DNA of 64,000 nt from Oscillospiraceae bacterium (lineage in GTDB: Bacteria > Bacillota > Clostridia > Oscillospirales > Acutalibacteraceae). The position numbers and the translations under genes are program-made. Below the pieces are notes generated by a model. The model searched no databases. It saw nothing but the letters and a program-made list of their open reading frames with translations, and was not told the DNA's origin. Of this stretch, positions 24,299 to 32,080 are shown piece by piece (the stretch's first letter is position 1; each line of letters starts with the position of its first letter). The stretch spans positions 28,362-92,361 of the forward strand of contig SVPW01000003.1 in assembly GCA_015065645.1 (NCBI GenBank). Direction: 5' to 3'.

Positions 24299-24327
24299 AT
24301 ATTATAATATAATATAAAAATAGTCAA
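24299..24327 (-). promoter_or_regulatory. Promoter of the Gfo/Idh/MocA gene
   Basis: On the minus strand, TTGACT, a 17-bp spacer and TAATAT in the 111-bp region shared with the divergent araC-type gene. Confidence 0.7.
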
Positions 24328-24360
24328 AATTACTTAGAATTTAGCTCAGGAGGGGTATTG

Positions 24361-25179
24361 ATGTACGAATTCACACCGATAAATAGGGTAATAACTGTGG
24401 AATCGGTTGTAACGGCAATAGATGTTGTTCGTCCTAAAAATTTTTTCTTTCCGGGTGAAATGCATGATTTTTGGGAGGCTGTAATGGTTCTGGAGGGCGA
24501 GGCTACTGCAACAGGTGACGAAAGGGTGTATAACCTATCTGCGGGTCAGCTTCTTTTTCATAAGCCGCTTGAGTTTCACAGAATCTGGACTTCCGACCAT
24601 TCTCAACCCCACCTTATGATAATATCCTTTCGTGCTACGGGGGATGGTATGCGCTTTTTTGCAGAAAAGTGCTTTAATATAGAGTCCGAATTACAAAAGG
24701 TGTTTAAAAAAATATGTAATATGATACGAAAAACGGTTGAGGCATATAAGGAAGGAGAAAAAAATTATCCCCTTTATTCAAGTAGGACTGCTGCTATGTT
24801 AGAGGATTTTTTGCTTTCTATCACAGATGCCGATGCTCTTGCACCCGAAAAACCCACCACAAAGGAGAAGCTTTACCGTGAAATTGTGAGAATTATGGAT
24901 GAGCATTGCTGTGAAAGCCTTTCGGTAACCCAACTGTCAAAGCTATGTAATATGAGTGTAAGTAGTATGAAGCGGGTTTTCAGCAGTTTTTCGGATATGG
25001 GAATTGCTAAATTTTTCCTTTCACTTAAAATCCGCCGTGCAATGCAACTGCTTGATGAGGGCAAAAATGCCTGTCAGGTAGCTCAACTTGTGGGCTTTGA
25101 TGAGGTTTCGTATTTTCATACAGCCTTTAAGCGTGAAACAGGAGTCACACCCATGCAATACCGCAAAACGGGGAAATGA
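24361..25179 (+). CDS. AraC-family transcriptional regulator
   Basis: A 272-residue regulator with an N-terminal cupin-like sensing domain (FFPGEMHDFWEAVMVLEGEATA, then LSAGQLLFHKPLEFHRI) and a C-terminal double HTH (residues ~170-270: LSVTQLSKLCNMSVSSMKRVF, then ACQVAQLVGFDEVSYFHTAFKRETGVTPMQYRK). The cupin architecture points to sensing a sugar or sugar-derived ligand. ATG at 24361 lies seven bases after AGGAGG; the TTG just before it is too close. Divergence from the oxidoreductase gene suggests local control of carbohydrate use. Confidence 0.9.
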   Translation: MYEFTPINRVITVESVVTAIDVVRPKNFFFPGEMHDFWEAVMVLEGEATATGDERVYNLSAGQLLFHKPLEFHRIWTSDHSQPHLMIISFRATGDGMRFFAEKCFNIESELQKVFKKICNMIRKTVEAYKEGEKNYPLYSSRTAAMLEDFLLSITDADALAPEKPTTKEKLYREIVRIMDEHCCESLSVTQLSKLCNMSVSSMKRVFSSFSDMGIAKFFLSLKIRRAMQLLDEGKNACQVAQLVGFDEVSYFHTAFKRETGVTPMQYRKTGK

Positions 25180-25256
25180 TGTTGGCCTCAACAATTATTT
25201 ACAGAACGGATAGATCCGTTTCATTCGATGTAATAATATTTTTTGCAAAAAAATCT

Positions 25257-25340
25257 AATCCCCCTTGTGAAAGGGGGATGTCTTGGCGTAAGACAAGACA
25301 GGGGGATTCAGGGAAGTGTAACCGCTTGCGGTGGATGAGG
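25257..25340. repeat. Palindromic intergenic repeat (CCCCCTTGTGAAAGGGGG type)
   Basis: Successive stems: CCCCCTT-gtg-AAGGGGG, GTCTTG-gcgt-AAGAC, a third copy of AGGGGGATT, and CCGCttGCGG. Such modular GC-rich repeats with a CCCCTTGTGAAAGGGG core are dispersed in Firmicute genomes. A short frame across it (25176-25400) has no RBS and is not a gene. The unit lies ~35 bp before the nhaC promoter. Confidence 0.72.
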
Positions 25341-25374
25341 GAATACTATTATAATATACTATCTGTAAAAAACA

Positions 25375-25403
25375 TTGACAATAATTGTTTGTTGTTGTAA
25401 TAT
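25375..25403 (+). promoter_or_regulatory. Promoter of the nhaC-family gene
   Basis: TTGACA, a 17-bp spacer and TAATAT, ~50 bp before the ATG. Confidence 0.82.
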
Positions 25404-25452
25404 AAAGCTGTAATTCAAATGGCGGAATTATAAATTTTAAGGAGTTGTATTT

Positions 25453-27309
25453 ATGAAAAAACAAGGCTTTTTACAAAGTCGAATTTCCCGCTTTGTGGTT
25501 CTTGCGCTTATTGTGGCACTTGTAACCTTTGGCGGAACATTTGCGGCATTGGGTGCTGAGGAAGTAGCTGATGTATCTGCAGAAACAAAGGCTGGCTCAA
25601 CCGTTGTTGTTGAGGTTGAAGATGGGGACACCTATAACTATGACCTTGGTGTTACCGAACTGCCTGAAGAGGAATCTGAAGGCCCCGTTTCCGGTTCGGC
25701 TTACGATTATGTTAATAATTATGCCGATAATATCGGAAGTGATAAGAATTTCGATAAAAATATCGAAACAGCACTTGGTACTATCCGTGAGGAAGTTCCT
25801 TATTATGCTACCTTCTGGGCACTTGTTCCTCCAATAATTGCTATTTTGTTGGCGCTTATTACTAAAGAAGTTTATTCTTCTTTATTTATTGGTATACTTG
25901 CAGGTGGTGTTATCTATGCTAACTTTGATTTTGAAACCACAATGGTTCATACTCTGCAGGATGGCTTTATTGCAAGCATTGCCGATACATATAATATAGG
26001 TATAATAATATTCCTGGTACTTTTGGGTGCTTTGGTTGCTATGATGAACAAAGCCGGCGGCTCACGTGCTTTCGGCCGCTGGACCACCAAGCATATCAAG
26101 AGCCGTGTGGGCGCACAGCTTGCAACAGTTGTTCTCGGTGTACTTATCTTTATTGATGACTACTTTAACTGCTTAACAGTAGGCTCGGTTATGCGTCCCG
26201 TTACAGATAAGCATAAGGTTTCCCGTGCAAAGCTTGCTTATTTGATTGATGCCACAGCTGCTCCTATATGTATTATTGCTCCTATTTCTTCCTGGGCTGC
26301 TGCTGTTGCAGGTTTTGCAAAGGGTTCGGGTGCGGCAAGCGGTATGTCACTGTTTATAAGTGCAATCCCCTTTAACTTCTATGCTTTGCTCACTATTGGA
26401 ACAATGATTTTCCTTGCTGTTACAAATACTGATTTCGGTCCTATGAAGAAGCATGAATTGAATGCTCTTGCAGGTGATTTGTTTACATCGGGTGAGAAAA
26501 ATGAAAACGATGATGAGACAGAGGCAAACGAAAAGGGTCGTGTTTGTGACCTTGTTGTACCGGTCATCGTTCTTATCATCACTTGTGTTCTCGGTATGAT
26601 TTATTCCGGTGGTTTCTTCTCCGGTGAAGACTTCATCACCGCTTTCTCAAACAGCGATGCTTCCGTAGGTTTGGTTATAGGTTCATTTGCGGCTATTATA
26701 TTCACCGTTATATTCTATCTTTGCCGCCGTGTACTTTCCTTTAAGAAATGTATGGATTGTCTGCCAGAAGGCTTTAAGGCAATGGTTCCTGCTATTATGA
26801 TTCTTTGCTGTGCTTGGACTCTCAAGACCATGACCGATTCTCTTGGTGCTAAGATATTCATTTCTCAGCTTATCGAAGGCTCTGCAGGCACATTGCAGCT
26901 CTTCCTGCCTGCTATCATCTTCCTTATTGCTGTTGGTCTTTCCTTCTCAACAGGTACCTCATGGGGAACCTTTGGTATCCTTATCCCGATAGTTCTCAGC
27001 GTATTTGGTGCTGCTGATGGTAACATTACAATAGTTGCAGTTTCTGCTTGTATGGCAGGTGCGGTTTGCGGTGACCACTGCTCTCCCATTTCCGATACTA
27101 CCATTATGGCGTCTGCAGGTGCACAGTGTAACCATATAAATCACGTTTCAACACAGCTTCCGTATGCGTTGATGGTTGCAGGCGTTTCCTTTGTGAGCTA
27201 CATTATTGCAGGATTTATCCCCAATGCATTTATCTCGTTGCCGATAGCTTTAGTGCTTATGTTTGCAACACTTATGGTAATAAAGCTTGTTGGTTCAAAA
27301 AAGAAATAA
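25453..27309 (+). CDS. NhaC-family Na+/H+ antiporter with an extracytoplasmic N-terminal extension
   Basis: A 618-residue membrane protein. Residues from ~125 onward give about eleven TM helices with NhaC-family blocks: IFIDDYFNCLTVGSVMRPVTDK, ATAAPICIIAPISSWAA and STGTSWGTFGI, then GDHCSPISDTTIM. These belong to the NhaC/amino-acid antiporter superfamily, exchanging Na+ or an organic acid. Unusually, the first ~120 residues form a signal-like hydrophobic helix (12-34) and an acidic, Thr/Glu-rich segment ending before the first core helix. A soluble acidic loop (~365-385) splits the core. RBS AAGGAG. The transported solute is unproven. Confidence 0.85.
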   Translation: MKKQGFLQSRISRFVVLALIVALVTFGGTFAALGAEEVADVSAETKAGSTVVVEVEDGDTYNYDLGVTELPEEESEGPVSGSAYDYVNNYADNIGSDKNFDKNIETALGTIREEVPYYATFWALVPPIIAILLALITKEVYSSLFIGILAGGVIYANFDFETTMVHTLQDGFIASIADTYNIGIIIFLVLLGALVAMMNKAGGSRAFGRWTTKHIKSRVGAQLATVVLGVLIFIDDYFNCLTVGSVMRPVTDKHKVSRAKLAYLIDATAAPICIIAPISSWAAAVAGFAKGSGAASGMSLFISAIPFNFYALLTIGTMIFLAVTNTDFGPMKKHELNALAGDLFTSGEKNENDDETEANEKGRVCDLVVPVIVLIITCVLGMIYSGGFFSGEDFITAFSNSDASVGLVIGSFAAIIFTVIFYLCRRVLSFKKCMDCLPEGFKAMVPAIMILCCAWTLKTMTDSLGAKIFISQLIEGSAGTLQLFLPAIIFLIAVGLSFSTGTSWGTFGILIPIVLSVFGAADGNITIVAVSACMAGAVCGDHCSPISDTTIMASAGAQCNHINHVSTQLPYALMVAGVSFVSYIIAGFIPNAFISLPIALVLMFATLMVIKLVGSKKK

Positions 27310-27325
27310 GCTTTAATTAAAAATT

Positions 27326-27358
27326 AAAAACGGGAGGAGAAAAAACTCCTCCCGTTTT
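27326..27358 (+). terminator. Terminator after the nhaC-family gene
   Basis: AAAACGGGAGGAG and CTCCTCCCGTTTT form a perfect 13-bp stem around AAAAAA. Confidence 0.9.
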
Positions 27359-27376
27359 GATTGAATGAGGTTTAAT

Positions 27377-28210
27377 ATGAAGAGAGAACTGGAAAAATAT
27401 CAGCTTATAGAACGCAGTATTGTAAAAAAGTATCGTAAATCTATATGGAATAATTTTATATCTGCCGTTAAAGAGTATGAGCTGATAAACGAGGGCGATA
27501 AAATAGCTGTTTGTATTTCTGGCGGTAAAGATTCTATGCTGCTTGCAAAATGTATGCAACAGCTTGCCCGTTACAGTGAGGTTCCGTTTTCTGTTGTTTT
27601 TCTTGTTATGGATCCCGGTTATGCGGATGAAAACCGTATTCTTTTAGAACAAAACTCAAAAACTTTAGGGTTTGAACCGGTTATCTTTCAAAATAATATT
27701 TTTGATGTTGTTCACGATGCCGGCGGTTCGCCGTGTTATCTTTGTGCCAGAATGCGTCGTGGTGCGCTTTATGATAAAGCCCGTTCTTTAGGCTGTAATA
27801 AAATAGCTTTGGGGCATCATTTTGATGATGTTATTGAAACGGTGCTTATGAGCATGATGTATTCTTCCGAAATAAAGACCATGCTTCCAAAGCTTCACAG
27901 CACCAATTTTGAGGGGATGGAGCTTATCCGCCCTTTATATAAGGTAAAGGAAAGGGATATTGTTTCATGGGCAAATTATAACGGACTTCGCTTTTTACAG
28001 TGCGCCTGTAAATTTACTGCCGATTCTGCACACCACGAATCGCTTTCAAAGCGTAAGGAAACAAAGGCACTTATTGAACAGCTGAGAAAGGTTAATCCTG
28101 ATGTGGATGATAATATTTTCCGTTCTCTTCATAATGTTAATCTTGCCACTATTCCGGGTTGGCGTGACCGTGATTTGGGAGAGAGTCACTCATTTTTAGA
28201 AAACTATTAA
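27377..28210 (+). CDS. TtcA-like tRNA thiolation ATPase
   Basis: A 277-residue PP-loop ATPase of the TtcA/TtuA type, which adenylates a tRNA base for sulfur insertion. The PP-loop signature is CISGGKDSMLLA near residue 45. CYLCARMRRGALY supplies a CxxC pair, and GHHFDDVIETVLMSMMY is a strong TtcA-family block. A further Cys pair (LQCACKF) could help hold an Fe-S cluster. TtcA proper makes 2-thiocytidine-32; Clostridia carry several paralogs, so the exact base is not certain. I prefer the ATG at 27377 with GAGG six bases upstream. Confidence 0.82.
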   Translation: MKRELEKYQLIERSIVKKYRKSIWNNFISAVKEYELINEGDKIAVCISGGKDSMLLAKCMQQLARYSEVPFSVVFLVMDPGYADENRILLEQNSKTLGFEPVIFQNNIFDVVHDAGGSPCYLCARMRRGALYDKARSLGCNKIALGHHFDDVIETVLMSMMYSSEIKTMLPKLHSTNFEGMELIRPLYKVKERDIVSWANYNGLRFLQCACKFTADSAHHESLSKRKETKALIEQLRKVNPDVDDNIFRSLHNVNLATIPGWRDRDLGESHSFLENY

Positions 28211-28229
28211 AAAGACAGCAAAAAAAAGC

Positions 28230-28258
28230 TTGACCTTTTGGGGGTACTGTGATATAAT
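28230..28258 (+). promoter_or_regulatory. Promoter of the rpmG-secE-nusG-rplKA operon
   Basis: TTGACC, a 17-bp spacer and TATAAT. The first gene starts ~225 nt downstream, leaving a long leader. Confidence 0.85.
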
Positions 28259-28264
28259 GGTTGT

Positions 28265-28489
28265 ACCTCTGGAAGGTTCTTTTTTTTTGGAAAAATTTTA
28301 AAAAAGAGCCCATTCTACGGGAAAATACTGCATCTTGTAGTGTGCTTTTCGGGCATTTCTTTATGTTGTGCTCGGTGCAGATGTGTATTTGCCCAATGAG
28401 GGAGGCGTTTACTTTTACGGTAGGTGCGGTTCGTCCGTTACCCAAGGAGTAAAAGCAAAAAATATTTCCGTAAAGCGGGAGGTGCCGTT
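28265..28489 (+). promoter_or_regulatory. Long 5' leader before rpmG
   Basis: The leader of ~225 nt includes a hairpin GGTTCTTTTTT/AAAAAAGAGCC (28275-28310) and purine-rich segments. An open frame of 63 codons lies in it but has no RBS and no recognisable product. I see no match to a named riboswitch or ribosomal-protein leader. A role in regulating this ribosomal/secretion operon is inferred from length only. Confidence 0.35.
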
Positions 28490-28639
28490 ATGAGAGTTAA
28501 AATCACTTTAGCTTGTACAGAGTGCAAGCAACGCAATTACAACACTACAAAAAACAAGAAGAACGATCCGGACAGACTTGAGATGAATAAATATTGCAGA
28601 TTCTGCCGGAAGCACACCGTACACAAGGAAACAAAGTAA
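28490..28639 (+). CDS. rpmG: 50S ribosomal protein L33
   Basis: A 49-residue ribosomal protein of the large subunit. The zinc-binding form is shown by two CxxC pairs, ACTECK and CRFCRK. The sequence is otherwise standard ([27 protein letters not shown]). GGGAGG lies seven bases before the ATG. As in most Firmicutes it leads the secE-nusG-rplK-rplA operon; the gap to secE is 13 bases. Confidence 0.97.
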   Translation: MRVKITLACTECKQRNYNTTKNKKNDPDRLEMNKYCRFCRKHTVHKETK

Positions 28640-28652
28640 GGAGGTCGAAGGA

Positions 28653-29351
28653 ATGAAAACTGCCAATAGAATTTGTCAGGTTCTCGCAATCGCTTTCGGT
28701 CTTGGAGCATTGGTAATGTTCTTTATGAACTTTGCTGAAATTACCGCAAACGGCACAACGGAGTCCGGTGTTGGAACCGTATTTGCCTTCGGCGGAAAGT
28801 TTGAGATCGGTGGTAAAGCCTATACAATGGCTAAATCCACACATCTTTTGTTCTGCTTTTTGCTTACTGCTGTAGGTCTTGTGTTAAGCATCTTCTCATT
28901 TAAGTCAAAGCGTCTGCGTTATGCAGCACCGGGATTCGGTTTGTTCGCTGCGATTTATATGTTGGTGCTTCGTCTTCGTGAGCCCTGGAATGTTATTGAC
29001 CTTCGTGTTGAAAAGAACATGGGGCTTGCTGTTACAGAGCTTGAATACACAATCTTCGTTTGGATTTGTGTAATCGCACTTTTCCTTTTTGCGGCTTTTG
29101 CAATCGCTTATCTTTTGATAGATGATTATATTGAAGTTGCCGCTTCAAAGGGAGAAAAGCTTACAATTCCTAAGCGTGTAGTTCGTTTCTTCCGTGATTA
29201 TAAGAGTGAGGTCAAGAAAATCGTATGGCCCGGTCCAAGGGATATTGTTAAAAACACCTTGATCGTATTGATTATGTGCCTTTTGATTGGTGCATTGATC
29301 TGGGTATTCGATTTTGGTCTCGGTAAGCTGCTTGAATTAATCTTAGCTTAA
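28653..29351 (+). CDS. secE: SecE with a large multi-span N-terminal extension
   Basis: The C-terminal ~58 residues are a standard SecE subunit of the SecYEG translocon: amphipathic helix RFFRDYKSEVKKIVWPGPRD (178-197) and one TM helix (about 202-224). The preceding ~170 residues are extra. They hold about four hydrophobic segments (roughly 8-28, 62-82, 92-108, 132-155), with a polar, Gly/Thr-rich loop at 30-60. Ordinary bacterial SecE is about 60-75 residues, or three TMs in enteric bacteria. The RBS AAGGAGG directly precedes this start, so the extension is translated. Position before nusG confirms identity. Confidence 0.88.
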   Translation: MKTANRICQVLAIAFGLGALVMFFMNFAEITANGTTESGVGTVFAFGGKFEIGGKAYTMAKSTHLLFCFLLTAVGLVLSIFSFKSKRLRYAAPGFGLFAAIYMLVLRLREPWNVIDLRVEKNMGLAVTELEYTIFVWICVIALFLFAAFAIAYLLIDDYIEVAASKGEKLTIPKRVVRFFRDYKSEVKKIVWPGPRDIVKNTLIVLIMCLLIGALIWVFDFGLGKLLELILA

Positions 29352-29389
29352 ACATAACTCTTTAATTGCCAAATTACGGAGGGAAAAGA

Positions 29390-29944
29390 ATGGCTGACAA
29401 AATGCAAGCAAAATGGTATGTTGTTCATACCTATTCCGGATATGAAAATAAGGTTGCAAATGACCTTGCCACCATGGTAGAAAGCCGTGGTATGCAGGAT
29501 CTTATACATGATATTAAGATTCCTACCGAAACCGTCACCGAAATAAAGGATGATGTTAAGCGTGAGGTTGAGCGCAAGATTTTCCCCGGATATGTTTTGA
29601 TCAAAATGATTGTTACGGATGATAGCTGGTATGTTGTTCGTAATATAAGAGGATGCACAGGCTTTGTTGGCCCTGCATCTAAGCCGGTTCCGTTAACCGA
29701 TGCGGAAGTGGCGGCTCTCGGTGTAGAAAATATCGCCGATGAGCAGGACGCTACAAAGCACAGCGTCGAGGTCGGTTACAAGCAGGGAGATACAGTTACA
29801 ATCATCAGTGGTCCGCTTAAAGATTTCAGCGGCGTTGTTAAAACGGTTGATACCGAAAACAATATGGTTTGTGTACTTCTCTCGGCATTCGGTAAAGAGA
29901 CACCGGTTGAGTTAGAGCTTGACCAGATTGCTCTTGCTGATTAA
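29390..29944 (+). CDS. nusG: Transcription termination/antitermination protein NusG
   Basis: A 184-residue transcription elongation factor that binds RNA polymerase and couples it to ribosomes or Rho. The NGN domain begins KWYVVHTYSGYENKVA and includes RKIFPGYVLIKM and the WYVVRNIRGCTGFVG segment. The C-terminal KOW domain carries GDTVTIISGPLKDFSGVV. GGAGGG precedes the ATG at 29390; an in-frame Met 24 bases upstream has no RBS. Standard position between secE and rplK. Confidence 0.97.
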   Translation: MADKMQAKWYVVHTYSGYENKVANDLATMVESRGMQDLIHDIKIPTETVTEIKDDVKREVERKIFPGYVLIKMIVTDDSWYVVRNIRGCTGFVGPASKPVPLTDAEVAALGVENIADEQDATKHSVEVGYKQGDTVTIISGPLKDFSGVVKTVDTENNMVCVLLSAFGKETPVELELDQIALAD

Positions 29945-30037
29945 TTTAAGTTAATACGCAGAAATGCCTATTAAAACGGAGGCTTGTTCTCCAAAGGCAA
30001 GGCAATGCCGGATGTTTATACATCAAAAGTTGCCAAG

Positions 30038-30107
30038 GTGGGAGGAATGGGTATATGACCGTTCCGCCAGGTATGGGATAATAAAAATCCCAAAAACCGG
30101 TTACCAC
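30038..30107 (+). promoter_or_regulatory. L11/L1-type operon leader before rplK
   Basis: Within the 183-nt nusG-rplK gap, GTGGGAGGA at 30038 and TTACCAC at 30101 form the GTGGGAGG...TTACCAC pairing that typifies Firmicute rplK leaders. The middle can fold (GGAATGGG with CCgTTCC; TGGGAT with ATCCCA). It is probably the site for feedback by a ribosomal protein. Confidence 0.55.
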
Positions 30108-30127
30108 GAATAATGGAGGTGCTATGA

Positions 30128-30553
30128 ATGGCTCAGAAAATTACAGGCTACATTAAGTTACAGATTCCGGCAGGAAAGGCTACACCGGCCCCTCCGGTCG
30201 GCCCTGCACTCGGTCAGCACGGTGTTAACATCATGCAGTTTACCAAGGAGTTCAATGAAAGAACAAAGAATGATGTGGGACTTATTATCCCGGTTATCAT
30301 TACTGTTTATGCAGATCGTTCTTTTAGCTTTATTACAAAAACTCCTCCGGCAGCTGTATTGATTAAGAAAGCATGCGGCATTGAGACTGCTTCGGGAACC
30401 CCGAACAAGACCAAGGTTGCTAAGATCACGAAGGAGCAGGTTAAGAAAATCGCCGAAACAAAGATGCCCGACCTTAACGCAGCAAGCCTTGAGGCCGCTA
30501 TGAGCATGATTGCCGGTACTGCACGCAGTATGGGCGTTGAAGTAGTCGATTAA
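30128..30553 (+). CDS. rplK: 50S ribosomal protein L11
   Basis: The 141-residue protein L11 of the GTPase-associated centre. N-terminal [25 protein letters not shown] is invariant in the family; the C-terminal RNA-binding domain ends [15 protein letters not shown] at 30128 (Met-Ala-Gln-Lys) is the standard start with GGAGG upstream; the ATG four bases earlier is out of frame. Confidence 0.98.
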   Translation: MAQKITGYIKLQIPAGKATPAPPVGPALGQHGVNIMQFTKEFNERTKNDVGLIIPVIITVYADRSFSFITKTPPAAVLIKKACGIETASGTPNKTKVAKITKEQVKKIAETKMPDLNAASLEAAMSMIAGTARSMGVEVVD

Positions 30554-30606
30554 TTCTCTCTCGTGGGAGGAAATTTCCGATTTAACCACTTATTGGGAGG
30601 TAAATA

Positions 30607-31302
30607 ATGAAACACGGTAAAAAGTATAATGACAGCGCAAAGCTTATTGAAGCAGGTAAGTTTTACGATGTTGACGAAGCAGTTGCTGTTGCTGTAAAGA
30701 CCGCTACTGCAAAATTTGATGAAACTGTTGAAATTCATGTTCGTTTGGGAGTTGACTCTCGTCACGCTGACCAGCAGGTTAGAGGCGCAGTTGTTCTTCC
30801 GAACGGTACAGGTAAAACTATTCGTACCTTGGTTTTCGCTAAGGGCGATAAGGCAGATGCTGCTAAAGAAGCAGGCTCTGATTATGTTGGTGCAGAAGAA
30901 CTCGTTGCTAAGATTCAGAATGAAAACTGGCTTGATTTTGACGTTGTTATCGCTTCTCCTGACATGATGGGTGTTGTAGGTCGTCTTGGTAAGGTGCTTG
31001 GTCCTCGTGGACTTATGCCTACACCTAAGGCCGGTACCGTTACTCCGGATGTTGCTAAGGCTGTAGTTGAAGCAAAGGCCGGTAAGATTGAGTACCGTCT
31101 TGATAAGACCAATATCATCCACTGCCCCATTGGTAAGGTTTCCTTTGGTCCTGAAAAGCTCCAGGAAAACTTTGATGCTCTTATGAATGCAATCATAAAG
31201 GCTAAGCCGGCTGCAACTAAGGGTCAGTACATTAAGTCCTGCACCATTGCAACCACAATGGGCCCCGGCGTTAAGCTCAATGTAGCTAAGTTTGGTGCTT
31301 AA
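30607..31302 (+). CDS. rplA: 50S ribosomal protein L1
   Basis: The 231-residue L1 protein of the ribosomal L1 stalk, which also represses its own operon in many bacteria. Diagnostic segments are [38 protein letters not shown] and [28 protein letters not shown] precedes the ATG. A strong terminator follows 20 bases later; rplJ-rplL, which usually come next, are not here. Confidence 0.98.
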   Translation: MKHGKKYNDSAKLIEAGKFYDVDEAVAVAVKTATAKFDETVEIHVRLGVDSRHADQQVRGAVVLPNGTGKTIRTLVFAKGDKADAAKEAGSDYVGAEELVAKIQNENWLDFDVVIASPDMMGVVGRLGKVLGPRGLMPTPKAGTVTPDVAKAVVEAKAGKIEYRLDKTNIIHCPIGKVSFGPEKLQENFDALMNAIIKAKPAATKGQYIKSCTIATTMGPGVKLNVAKFGA

Positions 31303-31322
31303 TTGCCATAGATTAAAAAAAT

Positions 31323-31356
31323 TACCCCCACAGTGTAAACTGTGGGGATTTTTTTA
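31323..31356 (+). terminator. Terminator after rplA
   Basis: CCCCACAGT and ACTGTGGGG pair around GTAA and are followed by a seven-base T run. Confidence 0.93.
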
Positions 31357-31369
31357 TGCCTTTTATTTT

Positions 31370-31918
31370 TTATGATTCCATTGGGAATTGCATTCTGCCG
31401 TCATAAAAATATTTTTTTGTTTCATTTGTTCCTGAAACAGTAATATTACCGTCATTGTGGTTTATTACGGTAAAGCTTTCGGTGTAGCTTTCAACCGCAT
31501 CGTACATATCGGTGGCTTCTACTCCGGGGAAGAAAATTTCCATGGTATATTCATTTTCTTTTGTTTCTTCAACCGATTTAATTATTCCTCCCGGGAAATA
31601 TCCGCCTGCTTGCCAGATTGCGAAGAATGCGGTGGGTTTATTATCTTCAAAAGCAAAGTCTATAAAACTGCCGTCAGAAGCTGTCCATGTGCCTTCAAAT
31701 TTAGCACAAAAGGCTTCTGTTGTTAATTCTTCTTTCTGAGGAGTGGTTTCGTCATTTGAATTATCTGTTTTAGATTCATCTTTTTGCTCGTTTGCGGAAG
31801 AATCATTTTGTGATGAAGAAACATCCTCTTTGTTTTTATCGGTTTTTTCATTGCCGCATCCGCAGGCTAAAATTGCAATTAACATTATTAGTACTAAACA
31901 CAAAATTCGTTTTGTCAT
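31370..31918 (-). CDS. Putative lipoprotein
   Basis: A 182-residue exported protein. A short positive start and hydrophobic helix lead to ILACGCG, a lipobox-like site with Cys as the lipidation residue. A ~55-residue Ser/Asp/Glu/Lys linker follows. The C-terminal ~110 residues form a compact domain (FEGTWTASDGSFIDFAFEDNK and then GYFPGGIIKSVEET), apparently lipocalin-like and of the kind that recurs in clostridial lipoproteins. AGGAGG precedes the ATG at 31918; longer frames start upstream of this RBS. It is convergent with rplA, divergent from rnfC. Function unknown. Confidence 0.75.
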   Translation of the reverse strand: MTKRILCLVLIMLIAILACGCGNEKTDKNKEDVSSSQNDSSANEQKDESKTDNSNDETTPQKEELTTEAFCAKFEGTWTASDGSFIDFAFEDNKPTAFFAIWQAGGYFPGGIIKSVEETKENEYTMEIFFPGVEATDMYDAVESYTESFTVINHNDGNITVSGTNETKKYFYDGRMQFPMES

Positions 31919-31992
31919 AAAAATTACCTCCTGATTAAATAATATCATAAAATGCACATAAATACAAGATATGTTACATAATTGTTGTTTTT

Positions 31993-32010
31993 TTGTTACT
32001 TTCATAACAA
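31993..32010. promoter_or_regulatory. Candidate Rex operator of the rnf operon
   Basis: TTGTTAC-TTTC-ATAACAA is a palindrome with TTGTTA/TAACAA arms, matching TTGTTAA-N4-TTAACAA at 12 of 14 positions. It ends 3 bp before the predicted -35 box of rnf. Confidence 0.55.
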
Positions 32011-32029
32011 TACTTGTAATATACAAGTA
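32011..32029. promoter_or_regulatory. Second palindrome over the rnf -35 region
   Basis: TACTTGTA-ATA-TACAAGTA is a perfect 19-bp inverted repeat immediately after the Rex-like site and overlapping the -35 hexamer. It is a likely binding site for another dimeric regulator; identity unknown. Confidence 0.5.
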
Positions 32030-32042
32030 AATGTGGTATTAT
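32014..32042 (+). promoter_or_regulatory. Promoter of the rnf operon
   Basis: TTGTAA, a 17-bp spacer and TATTAT, ~39 bp before the rnfC ATG. Confidence 0.7.
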
Positions 32043-32080
32043 AAAATTGTATTTCTATATATAGGAAAGGAATTTCGCCA

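Noticed and set aside
28261..28452. 63-codon frame in the rpmG leader as a real gene
   Set aside because: No RBS, no family, and its start coincides with the expected transcription start.
30550..31122. 190-codon minus-strand frame over rplA
   Set aside because: Antisense of a highly conserved ribosomal gene; no RBS or domain.
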